Assembly: GCA_947038135.1 (NCBI GenBank) | Contig: CAMQVM010000085.1 | Location: forward strand, 1 to 6,788 | From: an uncultured Rikenellaceae bacterium | GTDB lineage: Bacteria > Bacteroidota > Bacteroidia > Bacteroidales > Rikenellaceae | Reading direction: 5' to 3' | DNA length: 6,788 nucleotides | In this document: positions 6,113 through 6,788 of the stretch, one piece after another | Layout: each line of letters starts with the position of its first letter | Position numbering within the stretch: the stretch's first letter is position 1 | Made by a program: the position numbers and the translations under genes | The notes under the pieces: generated by a model | Database searches by the model: none | What the model saw: only the letters and a program-made list of their open reading frames with translations | What the model was told of the DNA's origin: nothing

Positions 6113-6788
6113 ATGGATAACAAGAAGAGAGTTTATTATTTCGGAAATAAAAAAGCCGATGGGTCAGGTAAAATGAAAGATCTACTAGGAGGTAAGGGGG
6201 CAAATCTTGCAGAGATGAATCTTATAGGTATACCAGTACCACCAGGATTTACAGTTATAACAGATGTTTGTAATGAGTTTTATGAGCTTGGAAAAAAAGC
6301 AATTATAAAAATTATTAAGTCAGAGGTTGAAGAGTCAATGCGTAAGGTAGAGGCTTGTACAGGTATGCTCTTTGGTGATAATGACAACCCTCTATTGGTT
6401 TCGGTGCGCTCTGGTGCTAGAGTGTCGATGCCTGGTATGATGGATACTATATTAAATTTAGGTCTTAATGATATATCGGTAGGTAGTATTGCTGAGCGTT
6501 CAGGAAATAGTCGTTTTGCATGGGACTCATATCGTAGATTCATACAGATGTATGGCGGTGTAGTTATGGGTATGAAACCCGAAACCAAAGAAGATATTGA
6601 TCCTTTTGAGCAGATTATAGAGCATTTAAAAGAGGAGAAGTCGGTTGTGAATGACACCGAGCTCACCTCTGATGATTTAAAAGAGTTGGTGCATAGGTTT
6701 AAAGAGGCGGTGAAGCGCTGTACAGGTGTCGATTTTCCGCAAGATCCATGGGAGCAGTTGTGGGGTGCTGTATGTGCAGTCTTTGGCA
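6113..6788 (+). CDS. ppdK: Pyruvate, phosphate dikinase, N-terminal quarter (cut off by the window edge)
   Basis: PPDK catalyses the reversible reaction ATP + phosphate + pyruvate to AMP + diphosphate + PEP in the cytosol, serving glycolysis or gluconeogenesis in many anaerobes. The 225 complete codons present belong to the N-terminal ATP-grasp nucleotide-binding domain: RVYYFGNKKADG (6-17), GGKGANLAEM (26-35), PVPPGFT (41-47), DNPLLVSVRSGARVSMPGMM (91-110, with the nucleotide-binding arginine R99), SYRRFIQMYG (139-148), LTSDDLKELV (184-193) and EQLWGAV (214-220). Full-length enzymes are about 875-910 residues, so the phosphohistidine and PEP/pyruvate domains lie beyond the right edge. I chose the ATG at 6113 because family members in this phylum begin a few residues before the RVYxFG motif; an in-frame ATG at 6095 would add six residues (MLNYCN) and is less likely. 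PEP synthase is excluded by the GGKGANLAEM and MPGMMDT pattern. Confidence 0.96.
   Translation, partial: MDNKKRVYYFGNKKADGSGKMKDLLGGKGANLAEMNLIGIPVPPGFTVITDVCNEFYELGKKAIIKIIKSEVEESMRKVEACTGMLFGDNDNPLLVSVRSGARVSMPGMMDTILNLGLNDISVGSIAERSGNSRFAWDSYRRFIQMYGGVVMGMKPETKEDIDPFEQIIEHLKEEKSVVNDTELTSDDLKELVHRFKEAVKRCTGVDFPQDPWEQLWGAVCAVFG

Noticed and set aside
5955..6203. Minus-strand open frame across the divergent promoter region
   Set aside because: It covers both predicted promoters and the antisense of the ppdK start, and its product is an I/Y/L/N-rich translation of A/T-rich DNA without family features.
6280..6666. 128-residue minus-strand open frame antisense to ppdK
   Set aside because: The plus strand carries unbroken, highly conserved PPDK motifs over the same bases; the antisense frame is a shadow.

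Overview
The window looks like a piece of a Bacteroidetes chromosome, most likely Bacteroidales-like. The DNA is clearly AT-rich. The gene order ftsX - DUF3098 - uppP is characteristic of this phylum. Both well-formed promoters match the phylum's own -33/-7 consensus (TTTG ... TAnnTTTG) rather than TTGACA/TATAAT. No gene start has a convincing Shine-Dalgarno sequence, which is usual for the group.

Layout: five genes run leftward on the minus strand. From right to left they are a Wzx/MATE-like polysaccharide flippase (5920-4352), a large YfhO-family membrane protein (4261-1835), ftsX (1854-988), a small two-helix DUF3098 protein (979-713), and uppP, whose C-terminal end is cut off by the left edge (699-1). 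The last four are packed tightly: yfhO and ftsX overlap by 20 bases, ftsX and the DUF3098 gene are 8 bases apart, and the DUF3098 gene and uppP are 13 bases apart. They are probably one transcript. A 90-base gap with a possible -7 box separates the flippase from yfhO, so the flippase may be a separate unit or a read-through leader. On the right, a 192-base divergent intergenic region carries back-to-back promoters for the flippase (minus) and for ppdK (plus). ppdK starts at 6113 and runs off the right edge; about its first quarter is present.

Biologically, the leftward block is an envelope cluster. It holds a lipid-linked glycan flippase, a GT-C-like YfhO protein, the FtsX regulator of septal peptidoglycan hydrolysis, and UppP, which regenerates undecaprenyl phosphate. 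A common theme is undecaprenyl-carrier traffic and cell-wall growth, but the link between the YfhO and DUF3098 proteins and that theme is inference. ppdK is central carbon metabolism (pyruvate/PEP interconversion) and is linked only by the shared intergenic region.

I did not find a mobile element, CRISPR array, RNA gene, defence system or other clearly novel system. The most unusual local structure is a perfect 10-bp inverted repeat sitting exactly on the -7 box of the ppdK promoter. The least understood genes are the YfhO-family and DUF3098 proteins.
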